Source: Aliiruegeria sabulilitoris
GTDB taxonomy: Bacteria > Pseudomonadota > Alphaproteobacteria > Rhodobacterales > Rhodobacteraceae
Assembly: GCF_001558155.1 (NCBI RefSeq)
Contig: NZ_LOAS01000011.1
Coordinates: 1 to 64,000 of the forward strand
DNA length: 64,000 nucleotides
Direction: 5' to 3'
Shown: piece by piece, positions 8,478 through 18,754 of the stretch
Position numbering within the stretch: the stretch's first letter is position 1
Layout of the letters: every line of letters starts with the position of its first letter
The notes under the pieces: model-generated
The model's database searches: none
Told to the model about the DNA's origin: nothing
The model's input: the letters and a program-made list of their open reading frames with translations, nothing else
Translations under genes and position numbers: made by a program

Positions 8478-8535
8478 CGGAAACCACACTCGACAGAAAG
8501 GAGCGGCCCGGCTTTGCCAGTGGCCACAGCAACGG

Positions 8536-9984
8536 ATGACAGAGAAGACATACCCCAACCATGGCAAGATTACCGGCCCCGTGGTGATGATCGGTTTTGG
8601 TTCCATCGGTCGCGGCACATTGCCCCTGATCGAACGCCATTTTGATTTCGATCCCGACCGGCTGGTGGTGATCGATCCCGTGGACAAGGACCGTGCCCTG
8701 GTCGAGGATCGCGGCTACCGCTTCATCGCGGTCGAGCTCACGCGCCGGAACTACCGCGAGCTGCTCACGCCCTACCTGACGGCCGGAGAAGGGCAGGGAT
8801 TTTGCGTGAACCTCTCTGTCGATACCTCGTCGCTCGACCTGATGAAGCTCTGCCGCGAGCTTGGCGTGCTCTATATCGACACGGTCATCGAGCCCTGGCC
8901 GGGCTTCTATTTCGACGAGACAGCCGGGAATGCCGCGCGCACCAATTACGCCCTGCGCGAAACCGTGCGGACGGAAAAGGCGGCCAATCCCGGCGGCACG
9001 ACGGCGGTGTCCTGCTGCGGCGCGAATCCGGGCATGGTGTCGTGGTTCGTCAAGCAGGCGTTGCTCGATGTCGCGGAGGCGGTGGGTGCCGATATCGACG
9101 AGCCCGCCGCGAATGATCGCGATGGCTGGGCGCGGCTCATGCGGCGCGTCGGCGTCAAGGGCATCCACATCGCGGAGCGCGATACGCAGCGCTCGGATGC
9201 GCCCAAACCGGCGAATGTCTTCGTCAACACCTGGTCGGTGGAGGGGTTCATCTCGGAGGGCTTGCAGCCGGCCGAGCTCGGCTGGGGCACCAGCGAGAGC
9301 TGGATGCCCGCCAATGCAAAGGGCCACGAGGAAGGCTGCCAGGCGGCCATCTATCTCGAACAGCCCGGAGCCGCGACCCGCGTGCGCAGCTGGTGCCCGA
9401 CCCCGGGGCCGCAATACGGCTTCCTGGTGACCCATAATGAGGCGATCTCGATCGCGGACTTTTTCACGGTCCGGGATGCCGAGGGTGGTGTCGCCTATCG
9501 GCCGACCTGTCACTATGCCTATCACCCCGCGAACCTCGCCGTGTTGTCATTGCACGAGATGTTCGGCAATGGCGGCGCGGCGCAGCCGGAGATGCAGGTT
9601 CTCGACGAGAGCAATATCGTCGATGGCGTCGACGAGCTTGGCGTGCTGCTCTTCGGTCACCGCAAGAATGCCTACTGGTATGGCTCGCAGCTTTCCATTG
9701 GAGAGACCCGGGCGCTCGCGCCGCAGCAGAACGCGACCGGCCTGCAAGTCACCTCGGCGGTGCTGGCCGGAATGGCCTGGGCCCTGGCCAACCCAGAAGC
9801 GGGCATTGTCGAAACCGACGAGATGGATTTCCGCTTCTGCCTCGGGGTGCAATCGCCCTATCTCGGGCCGGTGAAGGGCTATTTCACCGACTGGACGCCG
9901 CTCAAGGACAGGCTTTCCCTGTTCCCCGAGGAACTGGACCGGCAGAACCCGTGGTCCTTCCGGAACGTCCTCGTCACCATCTGA
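8536..9984 (+). CDS. hss: homospermidine synthase
   Basis: A 482-residue enzyme of the bacterial homospermidine synthase family (usual length about 475-485). It makes sym-homospermidine from two putrescines (or putrescine plus spermidine) with NAD. The N-terminal Rossmann fold is clear (VVMIGFGSIGRGTLPLIERH), followed by family blocks CVNLSVDTSSLDL, YIDTVIEPWPGF and SCCGANPGMVSWFVKQALL. It looks intact. With the upstream decarboxylase broken, putrescine must come from another gene or from outside. The start at 8536 has only a weak upstream ribosome-binding site. Confidence 0.93.
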   Translation: MTEKTYPNHGKITGPVVMIGFGSIGRGTLPLIERHFDFDPDRLVVIDPVDKDRALVEDRGYRFIAVELTRRNYRELLTPYLTAGEGQGFCVNLSVDTSSLDLMKLCRELGVLYIDTVIEPWPGFYFDETAGNAARTNYALRETVRTEKAANPGGTTAVSCCGANPGMVSWFVKQALLDVAEAVGADIDEPAANDRDGWARLMRRVGVKGIHIAERDTQRSDAPKPANVFVNTWSVEGFISEGLQPAELGWGTSESWMPANAKGHEEGCQAAIYLEQPGAATRVRSWCPTPGPQYGFLVTHNEAISIADFFTVRDAEGGVAYRPTCHYAYHPANLAVLSLHEMFGNGGAAQPEMQVLDESNIVDGVDELGVLLFGHRKNAYWYGSQLSIGETRALAPQQNATGLQVTSAVLAGMAWALANPEAGIVETDEMDFRFCLGVQSPYLGPVKGYFTDWTPLKDRLSLFPEELDRQNPWSFRNVLVTI

Positions 9985-10032
9985 TCTCTCGCTTCCCTTG
10001 CCCGGACCGTGCATGCGATCTGGGAAAACCTG

Positions 10033-10066
10033 CCGCTTCCGCCCGCATTTCCGCGGGTGGAAGCGG
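10033..10066. terminator. bidirectional stem-loop between convergent genes
   Basis: A 14-base-pair stem (one G-T wobble) with a 6-base loop: arm 10033-10046 pairs with 10053-10066. It lies between hss and the convergent small monooxygenase gene, where a shared terminator is expected. There is no strong T-tract, so termination efficiency is uncertain. Confidence 0.6.
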
Positions 10067-10078
10067 ACGGGCCAACTA

Positions 10079-10420
10079 TCACGTCGCACCCCAAGGCGGC
10101 GTAACCGGCTTGCCGTCCACCCTGACCTCGCCGGCCACGTTGTCGAGCACGACCGGGTTGTCGAAAAGGGTCAGCACCGGACGCACGCCGAAACGTCCCT
10201 CCATCCAGTCCGCCCAGCCCTCGTTGAACCAGGCTTCGGCATCCTCGCGGGTGGCAAACTCGTAGATCCCGCCGCCGCCGGCCTCGCTGTCGAGGTAATA
10301 CTTGCGGCGCAGCCCCTTCACCTCGTGAAAGATCTTCGTGGACTCGAGCGATTGGGCGATCACTGCCTCCCGTGTCCGTCGTGGTCCGTCGAGCGGAATC
10401 TGAACCAGAGCAATGATCAT
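10079..10420 (-). CDS. YdhR-like small monooxygenase-fold protein
   Basis: 113 residues beginning MIIALVQIPL. The dimeric alpha-beta barrel pattern of YdhR/antibiotic-monooxygenase proteins is visible: a first strand, SLESTKIFHEVKGLRRKYYLDSE, then the GIYEFATREDAEAWF strand-helix unit. Such proteins are cofactor-free oxygenases or stress-related ligand binders; no substrate can be inferred. It is transcribed alone, convergent with hss. Confidence 0.7.
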   Translation of the reverse strand: MIIALVQIPLDGPRRTREAVIAQSLESTKIFHEVKGLRRKYYLDSEAGGGGIYEFATREDAEAWFNEGWADWMEGRFGVRPVLTLFDNPVVLDNVAGEVRVDGKPVTPPWGAT

Positions 10421-10523
10421 CGATGCGCCTCCCCCTTGCGCGCCGCGCGGCCTGCTCGGCGCCGCAGACCGATGCTAGCAGGTCGCGTTGCATTCTCAAG
10501 CGCGCGGACCGGCGCCCCCCCCC

Positions 10524-11453
10524 TCAACTGAGCGTGCGCGCGAAGATCGGTTCAACCAAGGCCAGGATCCGGTCATGGACCTCGCCCGCAGCCCCCGAAG
10601 GCGGCCGGTCGGCAGGGTAAAGCAGGAACCATTTGCGCAGGATGGGCATATTGGGTGTGCGCAAGGCCACCAGCCGCCCCGAATGCAGCTCCTCGGTAAT
10701 CGTATGCTGGGAAAGGATGGCAATTCCGAGCCCCGCGATCACCGATTGCTTGATGGTCTCGTTGGACGACATCTCGATCACTTCCGCCGGATCGCCGGCA
10801 TCGAGCCCATACAGGAAGCGCTCGCTGAGCACCCGTGTTCCCGAGCCGTATTCGCGCGCCAGAAAGGGCTCGGCCAGGATTTCCTCGGCCGAAACACTCT
10901 CGCGCCCGGCCAGCGGATGATCGGCAGCAGCGACGAGAAGATGCGGATTCGGACCGATCACCGTAGCCGAAACCGGCGGATTGCGGGGTGGCCGCCCCAT
11001 CAGGGCAAGGTCGAAGGCCCGGTCTTCGAGGCCCGACAGGATCTCCCCGCGATTGCCCACCTTCAGCTTGACGTCGACCTCGGGCAATTCCCGCTTCAGC
11101 TGCGCAACCAGTTCCGGGGCGAAATACTTCGCCGTGCTGACCACGCCCAAAACAACCGTGCCCGCCTTGCCGCTGCGGAGCGCCTCGATCATGTAGACGG
11201 CCTGCCGAAGGCTTGCCTCCGCCTTGTCGAAAGCAACCAGCAGGGCCGCCCCTTCCGGCGTTGGCGCAAAGGCCTCCGGCCCCGTCCGGTGCAGCATGGC
11301 GCAGGTGAAATTCTCTTCCAGCGCCTTGAGTTGGCTGTGAACCGCGGGCGGCGTCAGGCCAAGCTCTTCGGCGGCCCGGCTGATGGAGCGCAGATCGGTC
11401 ACCGCGCGCAGGGCGCGCAACTGTTTGAAAGTCAGGGCGTTCAGGCGATGCAT
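10524..11453 (-). CDS. cbbR: LysR-type transcriptional regulator CbbR (copy 1)
   Basis: A 309-residue LysR regulator with an N-terminal helix-turn-helix (FKQLRALRAVTDLRSISRAAEEL, shown at its start and end) and a two-lobe effector domain with the CbbR-type VVSTAKYFAPELV segment near residue 110. It is divergent from cbbF with a 99-base shared control region, the classic arrangement for activation of a Calvin-cycle operon and repression of its own gene. CbbR proteins sense cycle intermediates or NADPH/ATP status, depending on species. It is clearly diverged from the second CbbR at 18755-19669, so the two probably read different promoters. Confidence 0.88.
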   Translation of the reverse strand: MHRLNALTFKQLRALRAVTDLRSISRAAEELGLTPPAVHSQLKALEENFTCAMLHRTGPEAFAPTPEGAALLVAFDKAEASLRQAVYMIEALRSGKAGTVVLGVVSTAKYFAPELVAQLKRELPEVDVKLKVGNRGEILSGLEDRAFDLALMGRPPRNPPVSATVIGPNPHLLVAAADHPLAGRESVSAEEILAEPFLAREYGSGTRVLSERFLYGLDAGDPAEVIEMSSNETIKQSVIAGLGIAILSQHTITEELHSGRLVALRTPNMPILRKWFLLYPADRPPSGAAGEVHDRILALVEPIFARTLS

Positions 11454-11552
11454 TAGATTTTCTGAAACAACAGTTCTGATCTTTTAAATTCACTTATAAC
11501 TCAAAAAATTGAATATGAAAGCTGTTCTTGAATCGTTGGAGGGGAGGCCGCG
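11454..11552. promoter_or_regulatory. cbbR1/cbbF divergent control region
   Basis: A 99-base AT-rich region between divergent cbbR1 and cbbF, far richer in A and T than its surroundings. Several T-N11-A LysR-type half-sites can be placed in the stretch around 11455-11520, though this short motif is weak evidence. GGAGGGGAGG at about 11538-11547 is the cbbF ribosome-binding site. Confidence 0.6.
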
Positions 11553-12560
11553 ATGTTGGAGATAGCCAGTTCAATCGACACGACCCAGGTCCCGGAAGAT
11601 CTGCGCGCGCCTCTTGATGCGTTGGCGCGGGTGGCGCGGAACCTGTCCTTTACCATCCGGCGCGGCGGGCTCGGACAGTCTCTCGGCCACGAGGTGGGCG
11701 AGAACACCGATGGCGACACCCAGAAGGCGCTGGACGTGCTGGCCGACGAGGCCTTCTCGACTGCGCTGAAGGGAACGGGCGTCCGCTGGTATGCCTCCGA
11801 GGAGCGCGACCATGTCGAAGCGATGGACCCGGACGGGCGCTACGTGGTCGCCATCGACCCGCTGGACGGCTCGTCGAATATCGACGTGAATGTCTCCATC
11901 GGCACGATCTTCTCGATTTACGAGGCCAAGGACGACGCCGAGGCGAGCGTGTTGCGGCCTGCCTGCGAACAGATCGCCGCGGGCTACGTGATCTATGGGC
12001 CGCAGAGCCAGATGATGCTGACCTTCGGCAAGGGCGTTCAGCAATATGTGCTGGACCCGGAAAGCGACAGGTTCCGCCTGCTTGATCCGGCCAAGACCAT
12101 TCCCGAAGGCTCCAGCGAGTTTGCAATCAACGCCTCGAACTACCGTCACTGGTCCAAGCCCATTCGCGCCTATATCGACGATTGCCTTGCCGGGATCGAA
12201 GGTCCGCGCGGCAAGAATTTCAACATGCGTTGGGTGGCCTCGCTCGTGGCCGAAACCCACCGCATCCTGAGCCGTGGCGGCATCTTTCTCTACCCCACCG
12301 ACAACCGGAAAGGGTACGAGCGCGGGCGTCTGCGCATGGTTTATGAATGCGCGCCAATTGCATTCCTGATCGAACAGGCAGGTGGGGCCGCCACCGATGG
12401 CAGCGACGCGATCATGGGGCAGATGGCCAGCGAGCTGCACGCCCGCACGCCCTTCGTTTTCGGCACCACCGAAAAGGTCGAGCGCGTCACCGCCTATCAC
12501 GACCTACCCGACCAGGAAGTCTCGGCACTTTTCGGTCAGCGCGGCCTGTTCCGCCTCTGA
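11553..12560 (+). CDS. cbbF: fructose-1,6-bisphosphatase class I
   Basis: A 335-residue class I fructose-1,6-bisphosphatase, which makes fructose 6-phosphate in the regenerative phase of the Calvin cycle. The metal-binding signature [14 protein letters not shown] (near residues 103-116) and the later [20 protein letters not shown] substrate segment are intact, and the length is normal. In many Calvin operons this enzyme also acts on sedoheptulose 1,7-bisphosphate. First gene of cbbFPTAEZY, behind a GGAGG ribosome-binding site, divergent from cbbR1. Confidence 0.96.
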   Translation: MLEIASSIDTTQVPEDLRAPLDALARVARNLSFTIRRGGLGQSLGHEVGENTDGDTQKALDVLADEAFSTALKGTGVRWYASEERDHVEAMDPDGRYVVAIDPLDGSSNIDVNVSIGTIFSIYEAKDDAEASVLRPACEQIAAGYVIYGPQSQMMLTFGKGVQQYVLDPESDRFRLLDPAKTIPEGSSEFAINASNYRHWSKPIRAYIDDCLAGIEGPRGKNFNMRWVASLVAETHRILSRGGIFLYPTDNRKGYERGRLRMVYECAPIAFLIEQAGGAATDGSDAIMGQMASELHARTPFVFGTTEKVERVTAYHDLPDQEVSALFGQRGLFRL

Positions 12561-12608
12561 CCCCGTTCCACCACTCACATCCGTATCGCCCAAGGGAGCA
12601 AACGCCCA

Positions 12609-13481
12609 ATGAGCAAGAAGCATCCAATCATTTCGGTGACCGGCTCCTCCGGGGCGGGCACCTCCACGGTCAAGCACACCTTCGACCAGATCTTTCGCCG
12701 CGAAGGCATAAAGGCTGTCTCGATCGAGGGCGACGCCTTTCATCGTTACAACCGCGCCGAGATGAAGGCCGAGCTGCAGAAACACTACGATGCCGGCGAC
12801 CCGACCTTCAGCCATTTCAGCTACGAGGCCAACGAGTTGGGCGAGCTGGAACGCGTCTTTCGCGAATATGGCGAGACAGGCAAAGGGCGCACCCGCCATT
12901 ACGTGCATGACGACAAGGAGGCCGAGCGCTATGGCGTACCGCCCGGCGAGTTTACCGAGTGGGCCGAATTCGCGCATGACAGCGACCTGCTCTTTTACGA
13001 GGGGCTGCATGGGGCGGTTGCCAATGACACCGTGAACCTGCCGAAGCTGGCCGATCTGAAGATCGGCGTCGTGCCGGTGATCAATCTCGAATGGATCCAG
13101 AAGATCCACCGCGACCGCGACAGCCGGGGCTATTCCACCGAGGCCGTCACGGATGTGATCCTGCGCCGGATGCATGCCTATGTGCATTGCATCACGCCGC
13201 AATTCACCGAGACGGACGTCAATTTCCAGCGCGTGCCGATTGTTGACACCTCCAACCCCTTCATCGCCCGCTGGATTCCGACGCCGGACGAGAGCCTCGT
13301 CGTGATCCGCTTCAAGAACCCGCGTGGGATCGATTTTTCCTATCTCACCTCAATGATCGGGGGCAGCTGGATGAGCCGCGCCAATTCCATCGTCATCCCG
13401 GGTGGGAAGATGGATCTCGCCATGCAGCTGATCTTTACCCCAATGGTCGAACGCCTCGTCCACGAAGCCCGCCGCGCCTGA
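12609..13481 (+). CDS. cbbP: phosphoribulokinase
   Basis: A 290-residue proteobacterial (class I, octameric-type) phosphoribulokinase. It phosphorylates ribulose 5-phosphate to ribulose 1,5-bisphosphate, the CO2 acceptor. The P-loop GSSGAGTST is near residue 12, followed by [14 protein letters not shown] and FYEGLHGAV (Walker-B region). Residues are as in the R. sphaeroides type enzyme, and the length is typical. It lies 48 bases after cbbF and 13 before the transketolase gene, in the same operon. Confidence 0.96.
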   Translation: MSKKHPIISVTGSSGAGTSTVKHTFDQIFRREGIKAVSIEGDAFHRYNRAEMKAELQKHYDAGDPTFSHFSYEANELGELERVFREYGETGKGRTRHYVHDDKEAERYGVPPGEFTEWAEFAHDSDLLFYEGLHGAVANDTVNLPKLADLKIGVVPVINLEWIQKIHRDRDSRGYSTEAVTDVILRRMHAYVHCITPQFTETDVNFQRVPIVDTSNPFIARWIPTPDESLVVIRFKNPRGIDFSYLTSMIGGSWMSRANSIVIPGGKMDLAMQLIFTPMVERLVHEARRA

Positions 13482-13494
13482 GGAGCCCTCAGAA

Positions 13495-15492
13495 ATGAAT
13501 ATCGAGACCGCTGTTGCGACAGCCACCGAAGACCTTATGTCCAACGCCATCCGTGCGCTCGCCATGGACGCCGTGCAGGCCGCGAATTCCGGCCATCCCG
13601 GCGCGCCGATGGGGCTGGCCGACGTGGCCACCGTGCTCTTCAACCGCTTCCTGAATGTCGACCCGAAGGACCATCTCTGGCCCGACCGCGACCGTTTCGT
13701 AATGAGCGCGGGCCATGGCTCGATGCTGGTCTACGCGATCAACCACCTGCTCGGGTATGACGATATGGATATCGAGCAGCTGAAGAATTTCCGCCAGATG
13801 GGATCCCGCACCGCCGGGCACCCCGAATTTGGCCATGCCAAGGGGATCGAGACCACCACCGGCCCGCTCGGCCAGGGTGTCACGACAGCTGTCGGCATGG
13901 CGCTGGCTGAGCGGATGCACAATGCCCGCTTCGGCGGCGACCTGGTGGATCACTGGACCTATGTGCTCGCGGGCGATGGTTGCCTGATGGAGGGCATCAG
14001 CCACGAAGCCATCGACTTTGCCGGCCATATGGGCCTCGGACGGCTAATCCTCTTCTGGGACGACAATTCCATTACCATCGACGGCTCCACCGACGTCTCG
14101 ACCTCGACCAACCAGGCTGCCCGTTTCACCGCCGCCGGTTGGCATGTGCAGGCCGTGGACGGGCATGACAAGGAGGCGATTGCCACCGCCATCGAAGCCG
14201 CACGGGCCGATCCGCGCCCCTCGATGATCGCCTGCAAGACCATCATCGGCTTCGGCGCCCCCAACAAGCAGGGCACGGCGGCCACCCATGGCGCACCGCT
14301 CGGGGCAGAGGAAATCGTCGCCGCCCGCGAGGTGCTCGGCTGGCCGCATGCCCCCTTCGAGATCCCGAACGCGGTGCAGGAGGCCTGGCGCGAGGTTGCC
14401 CGCCGTGGCGGCGACACACGCGCGGTCTGGAAGAAGCGGCTTGCCGCCTCGCCAATGGCCGACGGCTTCCGCCAATCCCTCGCCCGGCCTGATAAAGAGG
14501 CGCTGGCCGCAGCTCTCGGCAATTACAAACACCAGCTTTCCCAAGACGCTCCCAAGGTCGCCACCCGCAAGGCCTCCGAGATGGCGCTGGAGATCGTGAA
14601 CGGCACCCTGCCCAACACGGTTGGCGGCTCGGCCGACCTGACCGGTTCCAACAACACCCGAACCAGCGCGATGCGCCCGGTCACGCCCGGCGATTTCTCT
14701 GGCGACTACATCCATTACGGCGTGCGCGAACATGCCATGGCCGCGATCATGAACGGGATCTCGCTGCATGGCGGCTTCGTTCCCTATGGCGGAACCTTCC
14801 TCGTCTTTGCCGACTACTGCCGCCCGGCGATCCGCCTCTCGGCGCTGATGGAGCAGCCGGTCACCTATGTGCTGACGCACGACTCCATCGGACTGGGCGA
14901 GGACGGCCCGACCCACCAGCCGGTCGAAACCATCGCCTCGCTCCGCGCCATGCCCAATCTCAACGTGATCCGCCCGGCGGACGCGGTGGAAACGGCCGAG
15001 GCTTGGGAAATCGCGGCCAGCTCCGAGAGCACGCCGACGGCGCTCTGTCTGTCGCGGCAGGGGCTTCCGACCCTGCGTACGCGCCATCACGACGCCAACC
15101 TGACGGCCCGCGGCGCCTATGTGCTGATGGAAACCGCCGCGGCGCGGGACGTGACATTGATCGCGACCGGATCCGAGGTGGAACTGGCGCTCGACGCGGC
15201 AATGCGGCTGGCCGAGAAGGGCATCCGCGCTGCGGTCGTCTCGGCCCCTTGCTTGGAGCTCTTCGCCGCCCAATCACCGGCCTACCGGCTCGCCGTGCGC
15301 GGGACTGCCCCGCGCGTCGGCATCGAGGCCGCCATACGGCAGGGCTGGGAAATCATGCTCGAACGCAATGACGGCTTTGTCGGCATGTCTGGCTTCGGCG
15401 CCTCGGCCCCGGCCCCCGATCTCTATCGCCACTTCGGCATTACCACCGATGCGATCACCGACAGCGCAATGAAACTCATGGGGAGGAACTGA
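13495..15492 (+). CDS. cbbT: transketolase
   Basis: A 665-residue transketolase transferring two-carbon ketol units between sugar phosphates in the Calvin and pentose-phosphate pathways. It has the HPGAPMG and SAGHGSML substrate loops, the thiamine-diphosphate motif starting GDGCLMEG (about residue 160) and ending at the NSITIDG asparagine, and the C-terminal pyrimidine-domain motif [11 protein letters not shown]. The operon position marks it as the Calvin-dedicated copy; a housekeeping copy may exist elsewhere. Confidence 0.96.
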   Translation: MNIETAVATATEDLMSNAIRALAMDAVQAANSGHPGAPMGLADVATVLFNRFLNVDPKDHLWPDRDRFVMSAGHGSMLVYAINHLLGYDDMDIEQLKNFRQMGSRTAGHPEFGHAKGIETTTGPLGQGVTTAVGMALAERMHNARFGGDLVDHWTYVLAGDGCLMEGISHEAIDFAGHMGLGRLILFWDDNSITIDGSTDVSTSTNQAARFTAAGWHVQAVDGHDKEAIATAIEAARADPRPSMIACKTIIGFGAPNKQGTAATHGAPLGAEEIVAAREVLGWPHAPFEIPNAVQEAWREVARRGGDTRAVWKKRLAASPMADGFRQSLARPDKEALAAALGNYKHQLSQDAPKVATRKASEMALEIVNGTLPNTVGGSADLTGSNNTRTSAMRPVTPGDFSGDYIHYGVREHAMAAIMNGISLHGGFVPYGGTFLVFADYCRPAIRLSALMEQPVTYVLTHDSIGLGEDGPTHQPVETIASLRAMPNLNVIRPADAVETAEAWEIAASSESTPTALCLSRQGLPTLRTRHHDANLTARGAYVLMETAAARDVTLIATGSEVELALDAAMRLAEKGIRAAVVSAPCLELFAAQSPAYRLAVRGTAPRVGIEAAIRQGWEIMLERNDGFVGMSGFGASAPAPDLYRHFGITTDAITDSAMKLMGRN

Positions 15493-15494
15493 AC

Positions 15495-16574
15495 ATGGCA
15501 CTGATCACGCTCCGGCAGTTGCTGGATCACGCCGCCGAGCATGGCTATGGCGTACCGGCATTCAACATCAACAACATGGAACAGGGACAGGCGATCATGG
15601 AGGCGGCCAAGGAGGTGGACGCCCCGGTGATCATGCAGGTCTCGCGTGGCGCGCGCGGCTATGCCACCGACATCATGCTGGCCAAGATGGTCGAGGCGCT
15701 GGCCAAGATCTATCCCAACATCCCGCTCTGCATGCATCAGGACCATGGCAATAACGAGGCCACCTGCATGACTGCCATCTCGCATGGCTTCACCTCCGTC
15801 ATGATGGACGGCTCGCTCGAAGCCGATGGCAAGACGCCGGCCTCCTATGACTACAACGTGACCATCACCGAACGCGTCTCGCGCATGGCCCATTGGGTGG
15901 GTGCCTCGGTCGAAGGCGAGCTGGGGGTTCTCGGCTCGCTGGAGACCGGCGAGAGCGCGGCCGAAGACGGCCACGGCGCCGAGGGCAAGCTCAGCCACGA
16001 CATGCTGTTGACGGACCCCGATCAAGCCGCGGATTTCGTCGCCCATACCAAGGTCGACGCGCTGGCCATCGCCTGCGGCACCTCGCACGGCGCCTACAAG
16101 TTCTCGCGCAAGCCCACCGGCGACATCCTCGCCATGGACGTGATCGAGGCCATTCACGCCCGCCTGCCGGACACGCATCTGGTCATGCACGGCTCTTCCT
16201 CAGTGCCGCAGGAAATGCAGGACATCATCAACGCCCATGGCGGCGAGATGCCCCAGACTTATGGCGTGCCAGTCGAAGAGATCGAACGCGGCATCCGTCA
16301 CGGCGTGCGAAAGGTAAATATCGATACCGACTGCCGCATGGCGATGACCGCGCAGTTCCGCCGGGTCGCGCAGGAGAACCCAAGCGAGTTCGACCCGCGC
16401 AAATTCCTCAAGCCCGCACGCGACGCCATGCAGGAGCTTTGTCGCGACCGTTTCGAACGTTTCGGCACCGCTGGACGTGCCAGCCGGATCCGCATCATCC
16501 CGATGGACGACATGGCAACCCGCTATGCCGCCGGCACGCTCGATCCGCATCCCGCAACCGCCCGCGCCGCCTGA
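15495..16574 (+). CDS. cbbA: class II fructose-bisphosphate aldolase (Calvin-cycle type)
   Basis: A 359-residue zinc-dependent class II aldolase of the CbbA subfamily. It condenses glyceraldehyde 3-phosphate and dihydroxyacetone phosphate, and in the cycle also makes sedoheptulose 1,7-bisphosphate. The zinc/catalytic segment [11 protein letters not shown], the SVMMDGS strand and later GTSHGAYKF and [14 protein letters not shown] loops are present. It starts two bases after the transketolase stop behind GGGGAGGAA, so the two are tightly coupled. Confidence 0.95.
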   Translation: MALITLRQLLDHAAEHGYGVPAFNINNMEQGQAIMEAAKEVDAPVIMQVSRGARGYATDIMLAKMVEALAKIYPNIPLCMHQDHGNNEATCMTAISHGFTSVMMDGSLEADGKTPASYDYNVTITERVSRMAHWVGASVEGELGVLGSLETGESAAEDGHGAEGKLSHDMLLTDPDQAADFVAHTKVDALAIACGTSHGAYKFSRKPTGDILAMDVIEAIHARLPDTHLVMHGSSSVPQEMQDIINAHGGEMPQTYGVPVEEIERGIRHGVRKVNIDTDCRMAMTAQFRRVAQENPSEFDPRKFLKPARDAMQELCRDRFERFGTAGRASRIRIIPMDDMATRYAAGTLDPHPATARAA

Positions 16575-16585
16575 ACTGAACACAC

Positions 16586-16621
16586 GGGCAGGCCCGCCCC
16601 GCCTGGGCGCGCGGCCTGCCC
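16586..16621 (+). terminator. intra-operon stem-loop after cbbA
   Basis: A perfect 9-base-pair stem: GGGCAGGCC at 16586-16594 pairs with GGCCTGCCC at 16613-16621, followed by TTCTTCCT. It lies in the 100-base gap between cbbA and cbbE. It may be a partial terminator or an mRNA-processing/stability element that lowers expression of the downstream genes. Confidence 0.5.
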
Positions 16622-16674
16622 TTCTTCCTGGCAAGAACACTCACGCGCAACAGATTCACAGGCAGGAGATCTCC

Positions 16675-17370
16675 ATGTCCTTCGACCGCTCCATCAAGAT
16701 CGCCCCGTCCATCCTCTCCGCCGATTTCGCCAATTTCGGCGCCGAGATCCGTGCCATCGAGGCTCAGGGGGCCGACTGGGTGCATGTGGACGTGATGGAT
16801 GGCCATTTCGTTCCCAATCTCACCTTCGGCCCGCCGGCGGTGAAAGCGTTCCGCCCGCATGTGAAGACGGTCATGGACGTGCATCTCATGATCGCGCCGG
16901 TCGATCCCTATATCGACGCCTATGCCGAGGCGGGCGCCGATATCCTGACCGCGCATGTCGAGGCCGGCCCCCACACCCACCGTACCCTGCAGGCCATCCG
17001 GGCCGCTGGCATGAAGGCCGGGGTGGCGCTGAACCCCGGCACGCCTGCCGAGGCGGTTGAACACCTTCTGGATCTGACCGACCTGGTTTGTGTCATGACA
17101 GTCAATCCTGGCTTCGGCGGGCAGAAATTCCTCGACATGACGGCCAAGATCCGTGCCCTGCGCGCGATGATCGGAGACCGACCGATCCATATCGAGATTG
17201 ACGGTGGAGTCGATCCAGTCACCGCCCCCTTCGTCACCGCTGCCGGGGCGGATGTGCTGGTTGCTGGATCGGCGGTATTTCGGGGTGGCTCGGTGGATAA
17301 TCCCGCTGCCTATGGCGAGAACATCCGCACCATTCGCGACTCCGCCCAGTCCATCGGCAAGGTCGCCTGA
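16675..17370 (+). CDS. cbbE: ribulose-phosphate 3-epimerase
   Basis: A 231-residue TIM-barrel epimerase that interconverts xylulose 5-phosphate and ribulose 5-phosphate, feeding phosphoribulokinase. It shows the N-terminal IAPSILSADFANFG strand, the metal/catalytic HVDVMDGHFVPNLTFG segment, DVHLMI, MTVNPGFGGQ and EIDGGV. ATG 16675 is chosen because GGCAGGAGA precedes it and the family start MSxxxxIAPSILSAD matches there. Its stop overlaps the cbbZ start. Confidence 0.95.
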   Translation: MSFDRSIKIAPSILSADFANFGAEIRAIEAQGADWVHVDVMDGHFVPNLTFGPPAVKAFRPHVKTVMDVHLMIAPVDPYIDAYAEAGADILTAHVEAGPHTHRTLQAIRAAGMKAGVALNPGTPAEAVEHLLDLTDLVCVMTVNPGFGGQKFLDMTAKIRALRAMIGDRPIHIEIDGGVDPVTAPFVTAAGADVLVAGSAVFRGGSVDNPAAYGENIRTIRDSAQSIGKVA

Positions 17371-18026
17371 TGGCCCGGCTCGTCTTCGATCTCGACGGAA
17401 CGCTCGTCGACAGTGCCCCCGACCTGCAGGCTGTCGCAAACCGGGTGCTGACGGGCGAAGGCCTTGCCCCGATTACTCTCGGCGAGGCCCGTGACTTCAT
17501 CGGCCAGGGCACCGCCGTTTTCGTCCGGAAGATGCGGGCCAGACATGGCATTCCGGAAAGCGAACAGCCCCGCCTTCTTGCCAGTTTCATGGCGCTCTAC
17601 GAAAACGCCGTCGAGCACACCCGGCCCTATCCCGGTGCCGTCGAGATCCTGTCGCGCCTGAGGGAATCCGGCCACCGCCTCGGCCTGTGTACCAACAAAC
17701 CGCTAGGTCCCTGCATGGCGCTTCTGCGGCATCTGGAGATCGATACCTGCTTCGATGCCATCACCGCCGGTGACAGCCTGCCGGTCCACAAGCCCGATCC
17801 CGCGCCACTCCTGCGCACACTGGAGAGCATGGGCGAGGGGCCGGCGTTCTTCATCGGTGACAGCGAGATCGACGGCGAAACCGCGAGCCGGGCCGGCATT
17901 CCCTTCGTCTTCTTCACCGAGGGCTATAGCAAGGTCAGGATGAGCGCCCTGCCCTATGTAGCGACGTTTTCGCGTTACCCGCATTTGCCCGGTCTGATCG
18001 ACGCTATGCTACGGCGGGTCGCGTGA
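17370..18026 (+). CDS. cbbZ: phosphoglycolate phosphatase (HAD)
   Basis: A 218-residue HAD-superfamily phosphatase with the nucleophile motif VFDLDGTLVDSAPDL at the N-terminus, CTNKP (motif II region), and the GDSEIDGETASRAG motif IV. It removes phosphate from 2-phosphoglycolate, the product of RuBisCO oxygenation, and relieves its inhibition of the cycle. The ATG overlaps the epimerase stop (TGATG) and its own stop overlaps cbbY. Confidence 0.92.
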   Translation: MARLVFDLDGTLVDSAPDLQAVANRVLTGEGLAPITLGEARDFIGQGTAVFVRKMRARHGIPESEQPRLLASFMALYENAVEHTRPYPGAVEILSRLRESGHRLGLCTNKPLGPCMALLRHLEIDTCFDAITAGDSLPVHKPDPAPLLRTLESMGEGPAFFIGDSEIDGETASRAGIPFVFFTEGYSKVRMSALPYVATFSRYPHLPGLIDAMLRRVA

Positions 18027-18745
18027 TGTTGCGCGCGCTGATCTTCGACGTGGACGGAACGCTGGCCGAGACCGAAGAAATTCACCGGTTGGCCTTCAAT
18101 GCAACCTTCACCGCGTCTGGCCTCGACTGGCACTGGACGCGGGAGGATTACACCGGCCTGCTGCGGACGACCGGCGGCAAGGAGCGGATGCGCCGCTACC
18201 GGCAGGAGATCGGCGCGGAGCAGCCCACCGATACAGTGATCGCCGCCCTGCACGCGACCAAAACCAGCCGTTATGCCGAAATGATCGTCGCTGGCGGGCT
18301 GGCGTTGCGTCCGGGCATTCGCGACCTGGTGGCGGGCGCACGCCGCTCCGGCCTGCGGCTGGCCATAGCCACCACGACCAACCGTCCGAACGTGGACACG
18401 CTCTGCAGGGCTTGCTGGGGCCAGCCGGCAGAGGCGTTGTTCGACGAGATCGCCGCCGGAGACGAGGTTGCCCGCAAGAAACCGGCACCGGATGTCTATG
18501 AGCTTGCGTTAGAGCGGTTGGAGATCGCGCCTGCGCAGGCCGTTGCGCTGGAGGACAGCCGAAATGGCCTGCTTTCCGCGCGAGGTGCCGGAATTGCGAC
18601 CCTGGCGGTTCCCTCTGTCTTCACGAAGGCGGAGGATTTCTCCGAGGCGCAATGGCGGGCCGACAGCTACAGGTCGGCGGATTTGCCGGATTTCCTACGA
18701 GACCTCTTGTCGGCAAGCAATCAGACTGCCGGCGTATCGGCCTGA
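18026..18745 (+). CDS. cbbY: CbbY-type HAD phosphatase (xylulose-1,5-bisphosphatase family)
   Basis: A 239-residue HAD hydrolase with LIFDVDGTLAETEEIHR at the start, the cap region, ATTTNRPNVD and the EDSRNGLLSARGAG motif typical of CbbY. Characterised CbbY proteins hydrolyse xylulose 1,5-bisphosphate, a misfire product that blocks RuBisCO. The start overlaps the cbbZ stop (TGATG); an in-frame GTG three bases earlier is less likely. It is the last gene of the first cbb unit and is convergent with cbbR2 only nine bases away. Confidence 0.92.
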   Translation: MLRALIFDVDGTLAETEEIHRLAFNATFTASGLDWHWTREDYTGLLRTTGGKERMRRYRQEIGAEQPTDTVIAALHATKTSRYAEMIVAGGLALRPGIRDLVAGARRSGLRLAIATTTNRPNVDTLCRACWGQPAEALFDEIAAGDEVARKKPAPDVYELALERLEIAPAQAVALEDSRNGLLSARGAGIATLAVPSVFTKAEDFSEAQWRADSYRSADLPDFLRDLLSASNQTAGVSA

Positions 18746-18754
18746 AGCGCATCG

